Below are positions 48,911 through 61,668 of a stretch of DNA of 64,000 bases, in pieces. The notes under the pieces are model-generated. The model was not told the DNA's origin and ran no database searches. It was given only the letters and a program-made list of their open reading frames with translations. Each line of letters begins with the position of its first letter. Position 1 is the first letter of the stretch. The DNA is from Paragonimus skrjabini miyazakii. Lineage: Eukaryota; Platyhelminthes; Trematoda; Plagiorchiida; Troglotrematidae. Location: assembly GCA_014338405.1 (NCBI GenBank), contig JTDE01000425.1, positions 45,496 to 109,495 of the forward strand, written 5' to 3'. The position numbers were made by a program, and so were the translations under genes.

Positions 48911-51900
48911 TGTTTATCTACCTTCAGCGAGCAGTTGTATTAGGAGGGTTACAGGAAAAGACTGTCAAGATTATTAACTAACCATAAAGCAGAATGAAGT
49001 TTTGACTTGCTAAAGGTCCTTGAAGCTCGAAAATCGAAGGCAATAACCTGTGTACAACAAAAAGACGGCAGTCAATATTGTCAGCTCGTAATATGGACAA
49101 AGTCGCTGGCATCTGCTTTACACTTTCCTCTTCCTGTAAACACCCTAAGTTTTGAAAAGTATGTCCTACGGTTAAACGGCTACTGAAGTCAATTTAATTA
49201 GTAGGTTGTTGTCACCTACTCAGAATCGTCTAACATCTAGTTATCTAGTGTCAGCAAAAAACGAATCGTCTTGTGTGAGTCTGTTGGTAGCTTTCAAATG
49301 TTTTGTGTGGGAAATTTACCATTATCTATATCTGTCTAAAAGTTCGTTGTCAAACGTCTCTACATCTGTCGGCTACAAACCTGAGTTTAAGTGTGTGGAA
49401 GCAAATAGACAAATATGATGAAATATTTTTCATGTTGTCTTCAGTCCAATGAACAGCTGTTCTTCATGTTCCATTGTTTGCTCTATTTTAGTGGGCGTTG
49501 GCAACCAGTTGTTATTGTCGTTGAACATTTAGACTTTTACACTCATTTACTGAAATGGCTTCCCCACACATAAGGTGACTCACATAGGAAATGACATTTT
49601 CGTTCGGGCAAAACAAACTTGCAATGTGAAACATGGAGAATGATTGGTATTTATGACAGTAAGATGATCAGCATTGGATGACCTTTGTCCCAGAAGACAA
49701 ATCGATTTGTCCCGAGCCCAAATTCCGGTTACTGTTAACTTTAAAACACATGGGTTATCTCAGTGTTGAATATGTTGTATATGACGAAACATTCAAGTAT
49801 GTTTGCTTCCGTTTCGACCTGTCCTAAACATAAAAGAAGTGCTGTACACGCACACCACACCACACATCCAGGTGGGGATGACAGATGTGGGAATGGATCG
49901 AGTCGCATAACTATGCGCCATCAGTCACACCTGATTATCCTGCCATCGGAGGAGGACAGTGCAATGTTTGCCGCGTTGGGTGGTTTGTAACAAACAACTT
50001 GTTCAAATTTTGCTGCGTATACATATACGGAACTTTCAGATAAAAGTATTTGTAATAAGGGCATAATCAAAAACCACGTTAGATAATTTGGTAAGCAAGT
50101 GAGAATGAATTTCTGTGGATCACAAAAGTATAAAATGGTGTATCCAGAACTACGTTAAACTATCCTTAAAATGCACACAGATAAATTCGTGTTAATTAAT
50201 CTATCATTGCTAAGGATATGATGGCTGCAAAGATTGGATTCTGAGTGCGCCATTGTCACATATTTGAATGCATCTGATCAGATGTAAATGACAGTCATTT
50301 AATTGAGAATCATAGATGTCTTTATTGGACTAGCTCCCGTTTTACACGGTCAGATGGACCAGCCGGAAGTTAGGCTAGGTAATCTGACAGAAACACCTAT
50401 ACAGATGTAGATTACAGGCTCACTAAAAACAACCAGTTGGCATCAGACTTAAATGTGGACAGCAAATTAACCAGGAATTTACCAAGATTCCATCTATAGC
50501 TGAAACGAGATTTTGAACAGAGCATTTAAACAATATGCACGGATGGATGTTTCGTATTGATTTGTGTTTACTAAATCACCGACAAATAGAAAGGTTTACG
50601 TTTACATCCGTAAAAATGATGTATAGAAAACGTTTAACAGTCAACAGCAATCAGTGCAAGCTGAGTGATATTGAAAGTATAACCTGAACACCACTCACAC
50701 ACAATTGCAGCTTTCGCATTCAGCTAGGTTTGTCGGTCAGTTCCATTCATAATGTGAATTATGTTCAACTCATATTTAGCAAATCTCCAGTTGCTCACTG
50801 AGAGACCAAGAGATGGTTACCTTAATAGATTCACCGCAGCCTCAGACTCACAAAAAACTGCATTTGAACATACATACTATAAATCGTATAAGCCAAAGGA
50901 TTAACATTTTCTTGTAAAGTTTTTTCAATGTTGGTTACGGTGACCCGTCAGTGTTACCACCTTCATCTTTAAACCTGTGAACATATACATTAATCACTTG
51001 GACTGAAAACTTGCGATTGAAGCCGTCACTGTCATATCGGTTTGTAGGAGTCATTCCTGAACCCAGTTCTGTACATGTCCCTTAATTTACACTTTAATTG
51101 CTGACGGTTTTGTCTGTTTAACTTCTTTTCAGTCGCATAGAACGTGGAATTCAAAGTGGATTGCGAAGTCATCAAGGGATGAAGCAATTCAAGGTTGTGG
51201 CGTTGCGTATCGTCTTTCATAAAGAAACAACATTTTTAACAGATAGCACAATGTGAACCGTCTTATTGGTCGTCCCGATATCTGTAATGATGTTAAGTAT
51301 TGGTTTCGGTATCAGTCAGTGAGATCACGTGTTCATTTATTCATCCAGAGAATTGTTATGAACAACGCAGTCGATTAGAAAAGCACTGTGTACGGATAAC
51401 AAATGCCAAGAACACGTGTGCTGTGAAATGAAACCACTTCTCACACTCTGTTCAAATGATACACTACATTCTGCACGAGAAAAACTAAAAGTGCATGTAT
51501 TATAAGTTCTTTTCACTCCAACTGAGAGTTTTAAAGAAGAGAATATCTATGCAAAATGTGGTATTCGTGTTTTTAATTTCTAGTCATTACTCAAGACGTC
51601 ACTTAACATTTTGTGTGACCATATATGCATCCACGACATCCATAGTTGTGCGCACAGTCATGTTCACATGTGGTCCTAATATGCACACAAAATGTGGAGT
51701 TCTGCATCAGGGACAAGAAGTTCAAGAAACGTGATGGTGTTGCAATGGAAAATCTACCTAAGTCAATACTGACGTTGAAAGGGATCGAGAAGCACCTGTT
51801 ATCTTCGCATGTGTGACGTTATGGGCGACGTGTCAAAGAAACTTGGTCATCATCGATAGGTACTGAGGTACTGGATAAGCAATTAGCAGTCACCTAATCT

Positions 51901-52025
51901 GTCCATCACCGGTAACCTTGAAAAAAAGAATGGGTTACTCTTTCTAGCGGTTTTGTTAACGGATAACATTAAACCATTCGTATATTCTGATCACACATGG
52001 ATAAGTAATCCAATTTCAACATTAC
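48911..52025. other. non-coding stretch; one weak terminal-exon candidate
   Basis: At 49762-49990 on the plus strand the acceptor ATGGGTTATCTCAG opens a frame ending SEEDSAMFAALGGL and a stop; it has no partner exon. Nothing else is recognised. Confidence 0.3.
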
Positions 52026-52277
52026 GATAAGATTCCATAGGGCGGAAATAATAGCTTAATAGGTTAGACATGCGGACACGGAAATGAAGGATAAACAAAT
52101 GGGGATGCTGACTACCAGGGCAGCCGCAATGTGAACACAATTTTTTTGAACACACAGAGGGGATTATGACGTCTGATAGCCAAAGCCTCAGCAAACTGAA
52201 GGATGCGTTTCTGGTGGTATCGAGAAATCACACGGAATGCGTGACAACACTTGACTCAATGTCCTGTTTGGATTATT
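52026..52277 (-). repeat. inverted 3'-end copy of the Penelope-like element (left)
   Basis: This is the reverse complement of 53784-54024 with roughly 85-90% identity. Landmarks shared in inverted form are GATAAGATTCCATAGGGCGG, GGGGATGCTGACTACCAG and GGATGCGTTTCTGGTGGTAT. Confidence 0.9.
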
Positions 52278-52299
52278 TTTTTATACAATGTATATATAT

Positions 52300-53062
52300 T
52301 ATATATTTCAGTAAACACAGTCTGAAAAACAGCTTTGAACTTGTGAGTTGTGTAGACGGTTTAGATGTTCGGAACAAACTGATGTGTTCATTCCAATTCG
52401 CCAATATTCTGCTGCATGAAACGGTTGATAACATTTGCAGTTTTGTTCAAAGCAGCAACGCTTTTTCTTCTATCCCGGTGTCCGAACTAAAATCACTAGT
52501 ACTATTGTGCACACAATGTAAAACTAACTTCCAGACGCTCACTTTCCGGGAAGTGGACGGGGTTGCAATAGGAATTCTCCTGGATCTACTCATAGCTGAT
52601 TTCTTTATGGCTGAGATAGAATCTCCATTAAGTACAAGTTTGTCAAAGCCAGCACTATACATACGCTACGTAGACGACATCCTGGCTATTTTTGATAATT
52701 CAAATGACTTGAACACTTTATTTTTGGAGTTTAATCACGCACATCCCAACCACAAGCTAACTAGAGAGAACGAAGTAAATAACTGCCTTCAGTTCTTGGA
52801 CATTCTAGTTATCCGACGATCAGGTGACACGAGTGGGAAATCTACTTACAGAAAGCCTACCTGGACAGAATAGTATACACATTTCGAAAGCTTCTGTCCA
52901 GTGCAATATAAGAGAAGCCTAGTTCGAACGCTTTTTCACAGAGCGCGGGGGCCGTGCACGGATGATAATCAACCACAAGAATTAAGCATACTCACAGATA
53001 CGCTGCTGTCCAACGGGTACCCCTTTCAATTTATCAAGGAATATAACAGTACTGATGAGTAG
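52300..53062 (+). pseudogene. Penelope-like reverse transcriptase fragment (inactive)
   Basis: The frame reads through fingers/palm remnants. The motif A region is CSFQFANILLHETVDNI, where the catalytic Asp expected after CSF is Gln. Motif B is EVDGVAIGILLDLLIADFF, with the usual SPL/GPL core lost. Motif C, YIRYVDDILAIFD, is intact. Next come FLDILVIRR and YRKPTWTE, then an in-frame TAG (52871-52873), then YTHFESFCPVQYKRSLVRTL in the same frame, ending at a stop at 53060. The N-terminal third is missing, replaced by the inverted arm. The family is clear; activity is not possible. Confidence 0.85.
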
Positions 53063-53371
53063 TAGGGGATTTTGGTTTTCATGTAGACTGAACATCACCT
53101 ACAATTGATCATTAGTCACAAGCGAAAGTGGTTGAGCGTTCACATGTGATAGTTCGGTCGTGCCAAATGTGAGGTCAATGGCACAGTGGTAAACATGGTT
53201 GTCTCATGAACAGCGTGGCCGGAGTTTTAGTCCCGGCAGTGGCAAAGATAAGCACTACTGACGAGCTCTAATTAGAGCGAAACTCGAGTCTAGTGCTTCT
53301 TTTCGAAAGGGGCTGACTGGAAAGTCCATGGGAATGCGACAGCTGCAATCAATTGTGGGTGACGTTCAGGC
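53063..53371 (+). mobile_element. SINE inserted in the Penelope-like element
   Basis: The family head is at about 53179-53235 (GGCACAGTGGTAAACATGG, GGCCGGAGTTTTAGTCCCGG). The body is AAGCACTACTGACGAGCTCT and CGAAACTCGAGTCTAGTGCT, and the end is AATTGTGGGTGACGTTCAGG. The last 20 bases also occur inverted at 53090-53109. It separates the RT fragment from the endonuclease region. Confidence 0.65.
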
Positions 53372-53377
53372 TATATG

Positions 53378-53990
53378 AAGTATATCAATGTCATTACTCC
53401 AAGGATACAAGAAAAAACGGTAACCAAGACGATGGTGTACTTAGAACTCCTGTTTCTAGATGACGACTGGGCAACAATGACAAAAAGACGTCTAACAGCT
53501 GCTGTATCCAGATCCTATAACGCTGTAAAACTATGTATATTACAGCGAACCAGGGCATTGCCAGTTTCCTGGGCTACGAACAAACAGCCTATGTCTGTCA
53601 CATCCCATTATTTATACAAATATTCGTATAGTTGTAATATGAGCTACATAGGGAGGACAAATCGACAGCCAGCTCCATGTATCAAGTAGCATGCTCCCAA
53701 CTGGCTGGAAGCACAACTAGAAATGCCAGGCGCGTACATAGAGGCCGACGAACGGCACCCAGCGTCATCAATAGCAAAGCACATAATTCAAACAGGACAC
53801 TGAGTCCAGGTTTGTCACGCATTCCGTGTGATTTCTCGATACCACCAGAAACGCATCCTCCAGTTTGGCTATCAGACGTCATAATCCCCCCTGTATGTGT
53901 TCAAAAAAATTGTGTTCATGTTGCGGCTTCTCTGGTAGTCAGCATCCCCGTTTGTTTAATCTTCATTTCCGTGTCCATATGTCTAACCTC
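53378..53990 (+). pseudogene. Penelope-like linker and GIY-YIG endonuclease remnant
   Basis: The first frame runs to a stop at 53689. It carries a linker (VYLELLFLDDDWATMTKRRL) and SHYLYKYSYSCNMSYIGRTN, which holds the YxY and YIG signature of GIY-YIG nucleases. A shifted frame continues with HAPNWLEAQLEMPGAY and ASSIAKHIIQTGH, and then a degenerate C-terminus overlapping the right arm. The stop, shift and later stops make it a pseudogene. Confidence 0.8.
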
Positions 53991-54024
53991 TTAAGCTATT
54001 ATTTCCGCCCTATGGAATCTTATC
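53784..54024 (+). repeat. 3' end of the Penelope-like element (right arm)
   Basis: This is the sense-orientation copy of the 3' end and pairs with 52026-52277. It overlaps the end of the GIY-YIG remnant. Confidence 0.9.
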
Positions 54025-54969
54025 TTATTGTTTAAAATTATCTACATGCCCATGTTTGATCAGATTGTACGAAATATTAACGCGGAGAACATCACATGAT
54101 TTACGTTTTCTCATTGCTCTCCTGCATATCAGTTTATTATAAAATGACTGCGGTAAAATCTTTCTTGGTCGAAGTTAGGCTGCTTGTATTTTAGATAGAA
54201 ATAAAGAAGGAAGGATTCCTATTCAGGCGTGCTACCACTACACTTTTTTCAGACAGCATAGAAAACAGGCACGAAGCTATGGAACCGGATACAGTTGTGT
54301 CGAAATTAGATGGTGACCTGTTATACAAAGAGACAGACCGTTATACTTTGCAACTGGGCTGTCTCGCGGAAGTGATTACACTGACTGAAATGGGGGAGTT
54401 TTGCTATAATCTACATGTGTTCTTACAATTTTTGTTTCTCTTGTAAATTGTGGTATAGCCTGGTGTTGATCGTAAACGTATGTGTAACAGTAATAAGATA
54501 ACTTAACGCACCACAAACGAATATGATACAAAATGACCAGCGGACTGTATGACTTAATCGGTAATGCGAGCCAAGTAATGTTCCCATGATGTTCTCTTAT
54601 CAACCAGTACGTGAATTACAAATCGAAGTTCATTGTGACCAAAGGTATTATTTGAAAAAGTCGGCTTTTAAGCTTCAAGGAAATTCGGTTGACTTCGAAA
54701 CATCAGCCTCAGTGCTGTGCCTATAACGCTGGAAATCAAAAAGCATACGTTTGTTTTAATTTCTCAGTATTTATGTGAATATTTTGTTCACTTCAAAAGC
54801 TCTACAACTAAGGAGAGTGTGAAGGATGAATTTATTGGACGAAATAGCTGACAGCAACATGAATGTCGAATGGGTAGATTTACTGCATTCAACGGATAAC
54901 GTGTTCATCGTACTAAACAGTCGAAGATAATATAATGACCACTGAACTCTATGTGTCTACGACGTCTAG
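54025..54969. other. non-coding stretch, no gene seen
   Basis: Nothing recognisable on either strand. Confidence 0.5.
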
Positions 54970-55053
54970 CTGGTATGGGAGTTTATCATATTCCGACCTA
55001 CATTTACTGCAAAGTTGAAATGGATTTCAATGGAGCACAGAACAGATTGTACA
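54970..55053 (+). CDS. candidate exon of a plus-strand gene
   Basis: After the acceptor TATGTGTCTACGACGTCTAG one frame reads GMGVYHIPTYIYCKVEMDFN and then GAQNRLY, up to a donor TTGTACA/GTAAGTTC. One base is left over, which joins in phase to the acceptor TTTAGTTTTAG at 56133. The alternate frame is also open, so frame choice rests on that phase match. The family is unknown. Confidence 0.35.
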
Positions 55054-56133
55054 GTAAGTTCTCGGTCTTCAGATAACAAATAAAACATCATTTACATAGC
55101 TTTGGCTGTGAGATAGTTTGTAAAACTTTTTTAACTTGTAATATAACAGGCAGGTTCGTTTGTGATTAGTATACAGCATACACTCTGGAATTAAAAGACA
55201 GGTCTCAACGTCGAGAAAACAGTGTGTATACACTATGAGGGATGTGTCATAACACGAATGACAGTGTACTATTGTGCAATGTGTGTAAGTACACGTCAGC
55301 TACGCGTTCGTCACCTTGTGTATTACGATAACCTGTACGGGATTTCATGAGATACACAACTTCGCAGATCAAGGGGCTTTCTCGGTCAAAACAAGCTAAC
55401 TCTCCTTATATGTTATTCATAAAATTGTCGTTCACAAGCACGTCCACTGTCACAACATTCATATACATGGTATGCTCTTAAAATTGAAATCATACTGTCA
55501 TTTTTTTATTGAAAAGAGGACATCACGATAACATGGAAAGATTTAAATTCGAACGTTTCGTACAACTAACTCATCGCACACACTTTTATCGTGAGATCAG
55601 GGTAACTCGTGTCCAACTTATGTGATCATCATGAGTGTCCTCCAGATTGTAGCTATTAATTGCCAACTGTTTCGATTTTAACGTTTTCTTCCCAACCTCT
55701 GATTGTATTTTTCTACTTGAAACTGTAAAGCGAAAGCAAAAGTCCAGCAACCTCCAGTGGTCGCCTTAAAAATTTACACTGTGGATTGATTTTTTACGAC
55801 AGCGTATCGTTTCAGTTGATAATGAAAAACATTTAGTTTTACGAACGATTGACGAAGTCCAGCAGAATCATCACGAAAATCGCTGTTTGTATACAAATCT
55901 GTCCACATAAAACAACTTTTATGCATAATGATAACCAATAGTTAACTCCTGTTTAGTCGCGATCCTGCAGGTTAAGGATAGCTGATGAACCATGACATAG
56001 TTGAGTAATCGTAATCCTTTTTAAATTATACTTAATTAGAGTGAATAATCTCAGGGAAAAAATCTTCAGCGTTCAGGAGTACCTGTGCTAAAAATCAGCA
56101 ATCCAAGCTACACTTAATATCCTTTAGTTTTAG

Positions 56134-56339
56134 TGACCCAACAAGTTTTCGGTGTACAATTACACTTTCAATGGAACAAATGCAAGGGTTTATGTATTAT
56201 TACTGAACCAGCATTGACTTGCGTGGTTGTTGCCAAATCGGAGTGTATGCAGAAGCCAGGTTCACCGGCTACTAATTCCGTTAGATATCAGACTGACATA
56301 AACTTATCTGCCATTCACCAAATTAGACACTGGACTCAC
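56134..56339 (+). CDS. candidate Cys-containing exon of the same plus-strand gene
   Basis: Acceptor ATATCCTTTAGTTTTAG and donor ACTCAC/GTGAGAAAC bracket 68 codons plus two bases. The frame gives TQQVFGVQLHFQWNKCKGLC, then IITEPALTCVVVAKSECMQK and TDINLSAIHQIRHWTH. Four Cys suggest a secreted or extracellular domain. If the donor is not used, the frame continues to TGA at 56436-56438. The split codon with the 54970-55053 exon would be ATG (Met). Confidence 0.4.
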
Positions 56340-59300
56340 GTGAGAAACAGTACAACTCGAAGTACGCTTACTTTGAAAGTGTGTGTCAGTCAGGGTTTAG
56401 TCACTGAAGGTCAGTTGTTGAGTTTAGTAACCGAATGAAAACTTGGTTGCGGAGGATTCTGGTTCAACATTGTATGGACGCAGCTCTAAAAAGAGCGCTT
56501 ACAGCGATAATTTTTTTCCGAGAGTTCAATTAGATGCGTTCCCCATCGGTGTTCCTACATTTACATACAATATGACCCGATGAAGCCGCATATGTTACCA
56601 TGGCAATGACTAGGCTACAGAGCAACAGTCTGTGTAAGTTCTGATCAAGTTGGTGCACTTTAAAATGACATACCTAACGTTTTTTTCTAGGACATCGTAA
56701 CAAGAAAGATTTTGAATTTTACCGAAAGGAGGAAAAATGATGTGTAACTGTATTGCTTCTAAATATATATTGTACTTTAATCAAAAGTGAAAAGCAGCAT
56801 ATCGTTTCGATTCTACCGTAGTTGCTCAAGATTCCTATAGAAAACTATAATAATTAACCCTATGTAGACAGCCGGAAGGAATATTGGCTTTGCCTTTCAC
56901 TAAATGTAGGATGAACATCAAATTCATCTGTTCACAGGTGAATGTCTAACGTACCGTATACGCACACATTGGCCGAGTTACTGAACACTTAAGTTAGTCA
57001 CAAAGTACTTTCCTTCTAAGCAAAGTCCTACTGCCGACGAAGTCTTCTCGAATGGTCACTGAGTAATGGAATGAAACCATTAATACGCATGCAGCGATCG
57101 TTTATTCAAGTTAGCAAATTTGGTAAGAAGCGCCCCTAGCCGACGAAGACGCTCTTGAGCAGACCATTTGTTATGAGGATGAACGAAGCCATAAAATTAT
57201 ATTTACATATATATATATATATATATATTGAATGGCTAGAAATGATTGCAGCTGCTGAAAGTGAATGTCATATTGTGTTTTTGCCTCATTGATGTTACCC
57301 TCTGTGGTTGGCACTGCTTTTCTGCTTTATACTACTATCTTCTCCTTTGGTTACTCTTCAGCCTGCCAGCTTCTAAAATCTACGTTCACTTTTGCGGTCA
57401 ATCACCAGAGGTTATTAAAATGGTGTGCAAATTACAGTGGTCTTCATCTAGAATCTGCAGGCGCCTTTGCATGGTGAAGCTTCTGTCTTACTTCTTTTGC
57501 AGTAGATCACGAGATCAACAAGCAGCATTTTGTCCAAAGCTTAGTCATCCTCAAGTCACCCGACCTAGATCAGCATAAATGTCTGAAGGTGAACAGAGTG
57601 AACATATTTGGACTTCTCGTTAGTTTTTAAACAACCTTGTTGATGCCTTTGTAATTAAATCAATGATAAGGTCTTAACTAAGACGGCGGTACCGGAATGT
57701 CCTATAGAGAAGCCTTTCGTACGAGAAAGGGGTTACAACTAAGACATTAGGGAGTCCATTTCGTAGGTGCTACACTGCCTGCAATTATCAAAACTGCAAT
57801 TAATCGCAACCTAACCGTCGATTATGATTAGAGCGTTTAACAATCTTTTGCTAATACTTCGTGGAGGTACATTTTAACATTTTAGTATCTGAAGAAGCGC
57901 AATGCTAAAGCGAGAAGACTGTACCGAACTATGAAAGCGTACATGCAACTATGTTTAATTTATCTGGTAACCGGAATTTATTCTGATGGAGGTATTGCTT
58001 TTAGTAATGCAATTAATATCTTCATTAGGGTGTGTGATGTGTTTAGCAAATGTAGATGAGCATCCAGTTTTTGTAAAGAGTGCTATATCCTTGACACAAC
58101 TCCGGTGAAAGAAGATGATGCATCGTAGGTGTCTTTGTTTGGGACCATTGTTTTTTAACATTCCAGAAAAAACGTCCTACCTCTGGTCGATCAGTTACCT
58201 ATGTGCACTTACTACTAATTTATTTACGCTTGGCTATCAGGTGACCGTAGTCTTTCAGAAATATAGAAAAAAACACTTTCGACAATAGTGGGAAAGCCTA
58301 GTTTTACAGTGTAATAGTTCGATCGCACAGAAAAAAGACATGTTTTGATGGGTTAAACTTTCGTTACCCTCATCAGTCGTACACTTAGAACACGCAGTCC
58401 ATAGGCACCACGTAATTGATGATTCAGCTACCTCAAACCGGTGAACTCGTTGTTCCGAATCCTACCTCATAAAGTGCTAGATAGCCTATGACACCAGGTC
58501 AATAAGTTGATCAGATTAGATCACTTAAAATATCATGCAAAATAACGTTTTTCGGTAAAAATTTGAGCACAGAAGTCAGAAGCACTTAAAATATTGTGCC
58601 ATCAAAACCCTAAGCTGCCGATATTCAGCTGAGCTACGTTCCTTGAAACTCACAAGCCAACTTTGCGTATGCAAAAAGAGTTGAAGTAATTCACCTGACT
58701 GCAATGATGTTGACTGCAAAAAACATGATGTCATTGTATACGTTTCCACTTATTATCTGCTAGTATTCGTCTGAAGTATTTGATCCGGATGTAAATTCTC
58801 GACTGATGGGAGTAAACGATCTATTTTCACGACACACCTTCTATCCGCTTTGACGAGAGTGGAAAAAGAAACCTGGTGTTTTGATTGTGAGGCTGTTAGA
58901 ATCAGGCAATTCCTGAGGTTATTGTTCCTTCAAATAGCAACTCACCAAGAAGCTCGAAATGTGGTACCTCTTCCTAACTAGATTCTGTGTCACAGACAAA
59001 GAACTGATCAGTCCTACTGACTACTTCGATGATGTACAAATCAACAAGTTTTTCAGTGATGGGCGATTTCTTGAAATTTCTTAACGCAGTGTCAAACATA
59101 ACGTTTTATCCCTCACATTGCTCCTGTTGGCGTTAAGCTCGTTCTTTTAGTTGATACTGTCGATTAGTAGCTGGTGCCGGACTAACCAACATGCTATTTT
59201 AGTAAGCGTAGGCCCAATAGCCTTCGTACCTCCGAATAACTAGAAACGGGTGTGACCACAGTCAATGAAATGATGGGTAACTCGGTGGAAATTCAACTGG

Positions 59301-60934
59301 TATTCAGATGCGCAATCATTCTCTTGTTTAAACACAGGCGCTCCTCTTTCTAAATATCTCAAAGAAGATCTTTCATAGAATGCAAGGAAAACTCCGGTTC
59401 ACGTCCTAACATATATACATCGATTCCAGCTTTCCTCCAATTCGGGCTCCACTTCTCTACCTTACTAGAAAATATTCACGGTATGATTGTTGATTGGATC
59501 GAGGATGTTATCCCACTTGCTTTGGACGCTGGCTGATGGGCCTTCTGAAGAAGCTTGCTTGGTGGAGTCGGTGATCCACACACTCATGTCTAAGACCGTT
59601 ATTTTGACTGTACTTTTTTGCCGTGAATAAAATATTCGTCGAGGTTGAAGACGAATGTCGCAGTCAGTTTAAGACTAACAACAGTGGTGTAACTCCTAGT
59701 GGTGTAGCAACATGGACCAGCCGTCGATATTGGCAAGATCCAAGTGGACTCTAGAGCAACTGCTACTGTCGTTTGGTAGGTAAGCACCCGGTTGTAATAT
59801 TACAAATGTTGATCAGCTATTTCCTTTCTCACCCATTTATCGAGTTGAGGTGATTCATGGAAGTCAATCAAGAATAATATATCTCCGCTCGTCACACTTC
59901 GGATGATAGAGTCTACGTTATCAAATTATCGAGTGCCGATCTTGGTATAGCAATAAATATTAACAGCGTAGACTCTCAAAATGTTTGCTGAATCATAGTA
60001 AATTGTAGAGCAAAAACGAAGTACTTTTCTGAACATTTGCTCAGAGATTCTAACTAGGGAATTAGAATTCACACTGAAGTTTTTGACCTTCACGACTCTC
60101 AGTCAAAGAAAATGTTGTTTGCGATAATAGCGTCGTCTGGGTTTAGTCTCTGTAGCTAGCCTGCTACAGCAATGACCTTTCTGAATTGGCTGGACCTACC
60201 AAGATAGTTTGAGGTACCATAATTCATAAGTTCAACACCTCTGTCCCCGTTGAACGTAAAAAGAATAGGTCGATTTGTTTTCTTCGTTTGCCTGGTTTCG
60301 CGTTTATGTACCCAGACCGTCCTCTGGCCTTTGGACAGAGTGCAGTGATATTTGGTAACTATCTAATATGAGATGAACAGTAAGTGACCAACTGGATACA
60401 ATGATTCATTCAACTGAAGCATTACTTAGTGAACCAATTACTGTGAGTGTTACCAAATGTGGTGTGCCCTCCGTAGCATTTATCTCCGCCAACAGTGCCA
60501 CCATCATGACTCCCATAAAAATCTCAAAAATTCAAGTTCCCTAAGTTTGGTTGTCTAAAACAGCTGCAAACAAATTACCTTTAGTATTGGTTTAACAAAC
60601 AAAGATGCCGGAACGAGATGTTAATATTGTGTGTTCGTCGTATCACCTGCTTACTAAATGGACTTTGAATACAAACACATCAACTTCTGCCATCCTGCTG
60701 AATTTGGCGTTTCAGTGCTAAGCCAATGTGACAACAAAACTGAGTGCACACAGTGCATGTCATTAGCTTGATGTGTCCAAACGCTGCCCGCGTCCCCTAA
60801 GTTGTAGGAACTTGCCTAAAGCTACTTCGTAAAGGGTGAGATGTGTGATAAAATCAGTGAAGTGTCGTTTTGTCTGCTAAATCATGTTTAGTCAGTTGTG
60901 TTTAATGGCGATTCATGTTAATTCGTGTCAATGT
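56340..60934. other. non-coding stretch with microsatellite and ribozyme-like core
   Basis: Includes the (AT)n tract at 57206-57229 and a minimal hammerhead-like core at 58351-58377 on the minus strand. At 59710-59779 a short open frame (GPAVDIGKIQVDSRATATVV) ends in TAG beside a GTAAGC; it was too short to call. Confidence 0.4.
57206..57229. repeat. (AT)n microsatellite
   Basis: An alternating AT run of about 24 bases. Confidence 0.95.
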
Positions 60935-61121
60935 TCACCAGGCTAAGTTTAGATGACTGAGAACAAGTGATGTACTTGGCGGTTCACAACTGTCATCGCA
61001 GTCTGTCAACAATCCCATGACGACGATGAACAAAGTGTAAAGAAACTTTGGGTCTGCTAGCCAAAACAATACTTGAATAACTGGTGACAAATTTGACAAC
61101 AACTTCGAGAACAGTTCAACT
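60935..61121 (-). CDS. candidate terminal exon with a hydrophobic segment
   Basis: The acceptor GGTGTCCTTACTTAG opens 61 codons to TGA. The frame reads VELFSKLLSNLSPVIQVLFW, then LADPKFLYTLFIVVMGLLTD, and an acidic Cys-containing end. The second part could be a membrane helix. There is no partner exon and no known family. Confidence 0.25.
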
Positions 61122-61668
61122 CTAAGTAAGGACACCGTCGGCAAATTGCCGTTTTCATTACACATGTATTCGCAGATGCTATATCTGTTCTTTTTGAATA
61201 CAATCCACTAATTCACATGCAATCAAATTTACAAAATCGGTTGACATCCATGCAGTCGGACAAAGAGGCACATCAGACAGAAAAAGGCGTTGTTCTTGAA
61301 AACTAGTCGCCTACTTGAGACCGGTCGTGTGACCACCCTGATTCTCATGTTCCGTATGAGTATGCATTTTCACGGCTTCATCATTCTGAAGTCTATCTGA
61401 GCGCCATTTATTAAACGTCAGTACCTGGGTTTACGTATGTAGAAGTTGCGAACACTGCTCCCTCTCTACCATAAATCCCATGCAACTAGCTTCAAATTCT
61501 CGTTTCAGTTTCTCGTTTTGTACTCTCAATGTGGCGCAATGCATAGAGTAAGCCTATGCGAAGTTTTAGAACCATATCTTCCAGCGTTTCAAAAAGGTGT
61601 CTTTTTCGTCGCAGTTACGAGACGAGAAACGGAGGCAATATATTACTGATAAGCTTTTACTTCAACAG

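Larger units (their letters stand above)
52026..54024 (+). mobile_element. degenerate Penelope-like retroelement with inverted 3'-end copies
   Basis: The core encodes a reverse transcriptase fragment, its C-terminal extension and a GIY-YIG endonuclease region, in the order typical of Penelope-like elements. It is framed by inverted copies of the element's own 3' end: 52026-52277 (antisense) and 53784-54024 (sense). The reading frame carries a nonsense codon, shifts and a roughly 310-base SINE insertion (about 53063-53371), so this copy is dead. Arms of this kind resemble the terminal repeats described for Penelope elements. Confidence 0.85.
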
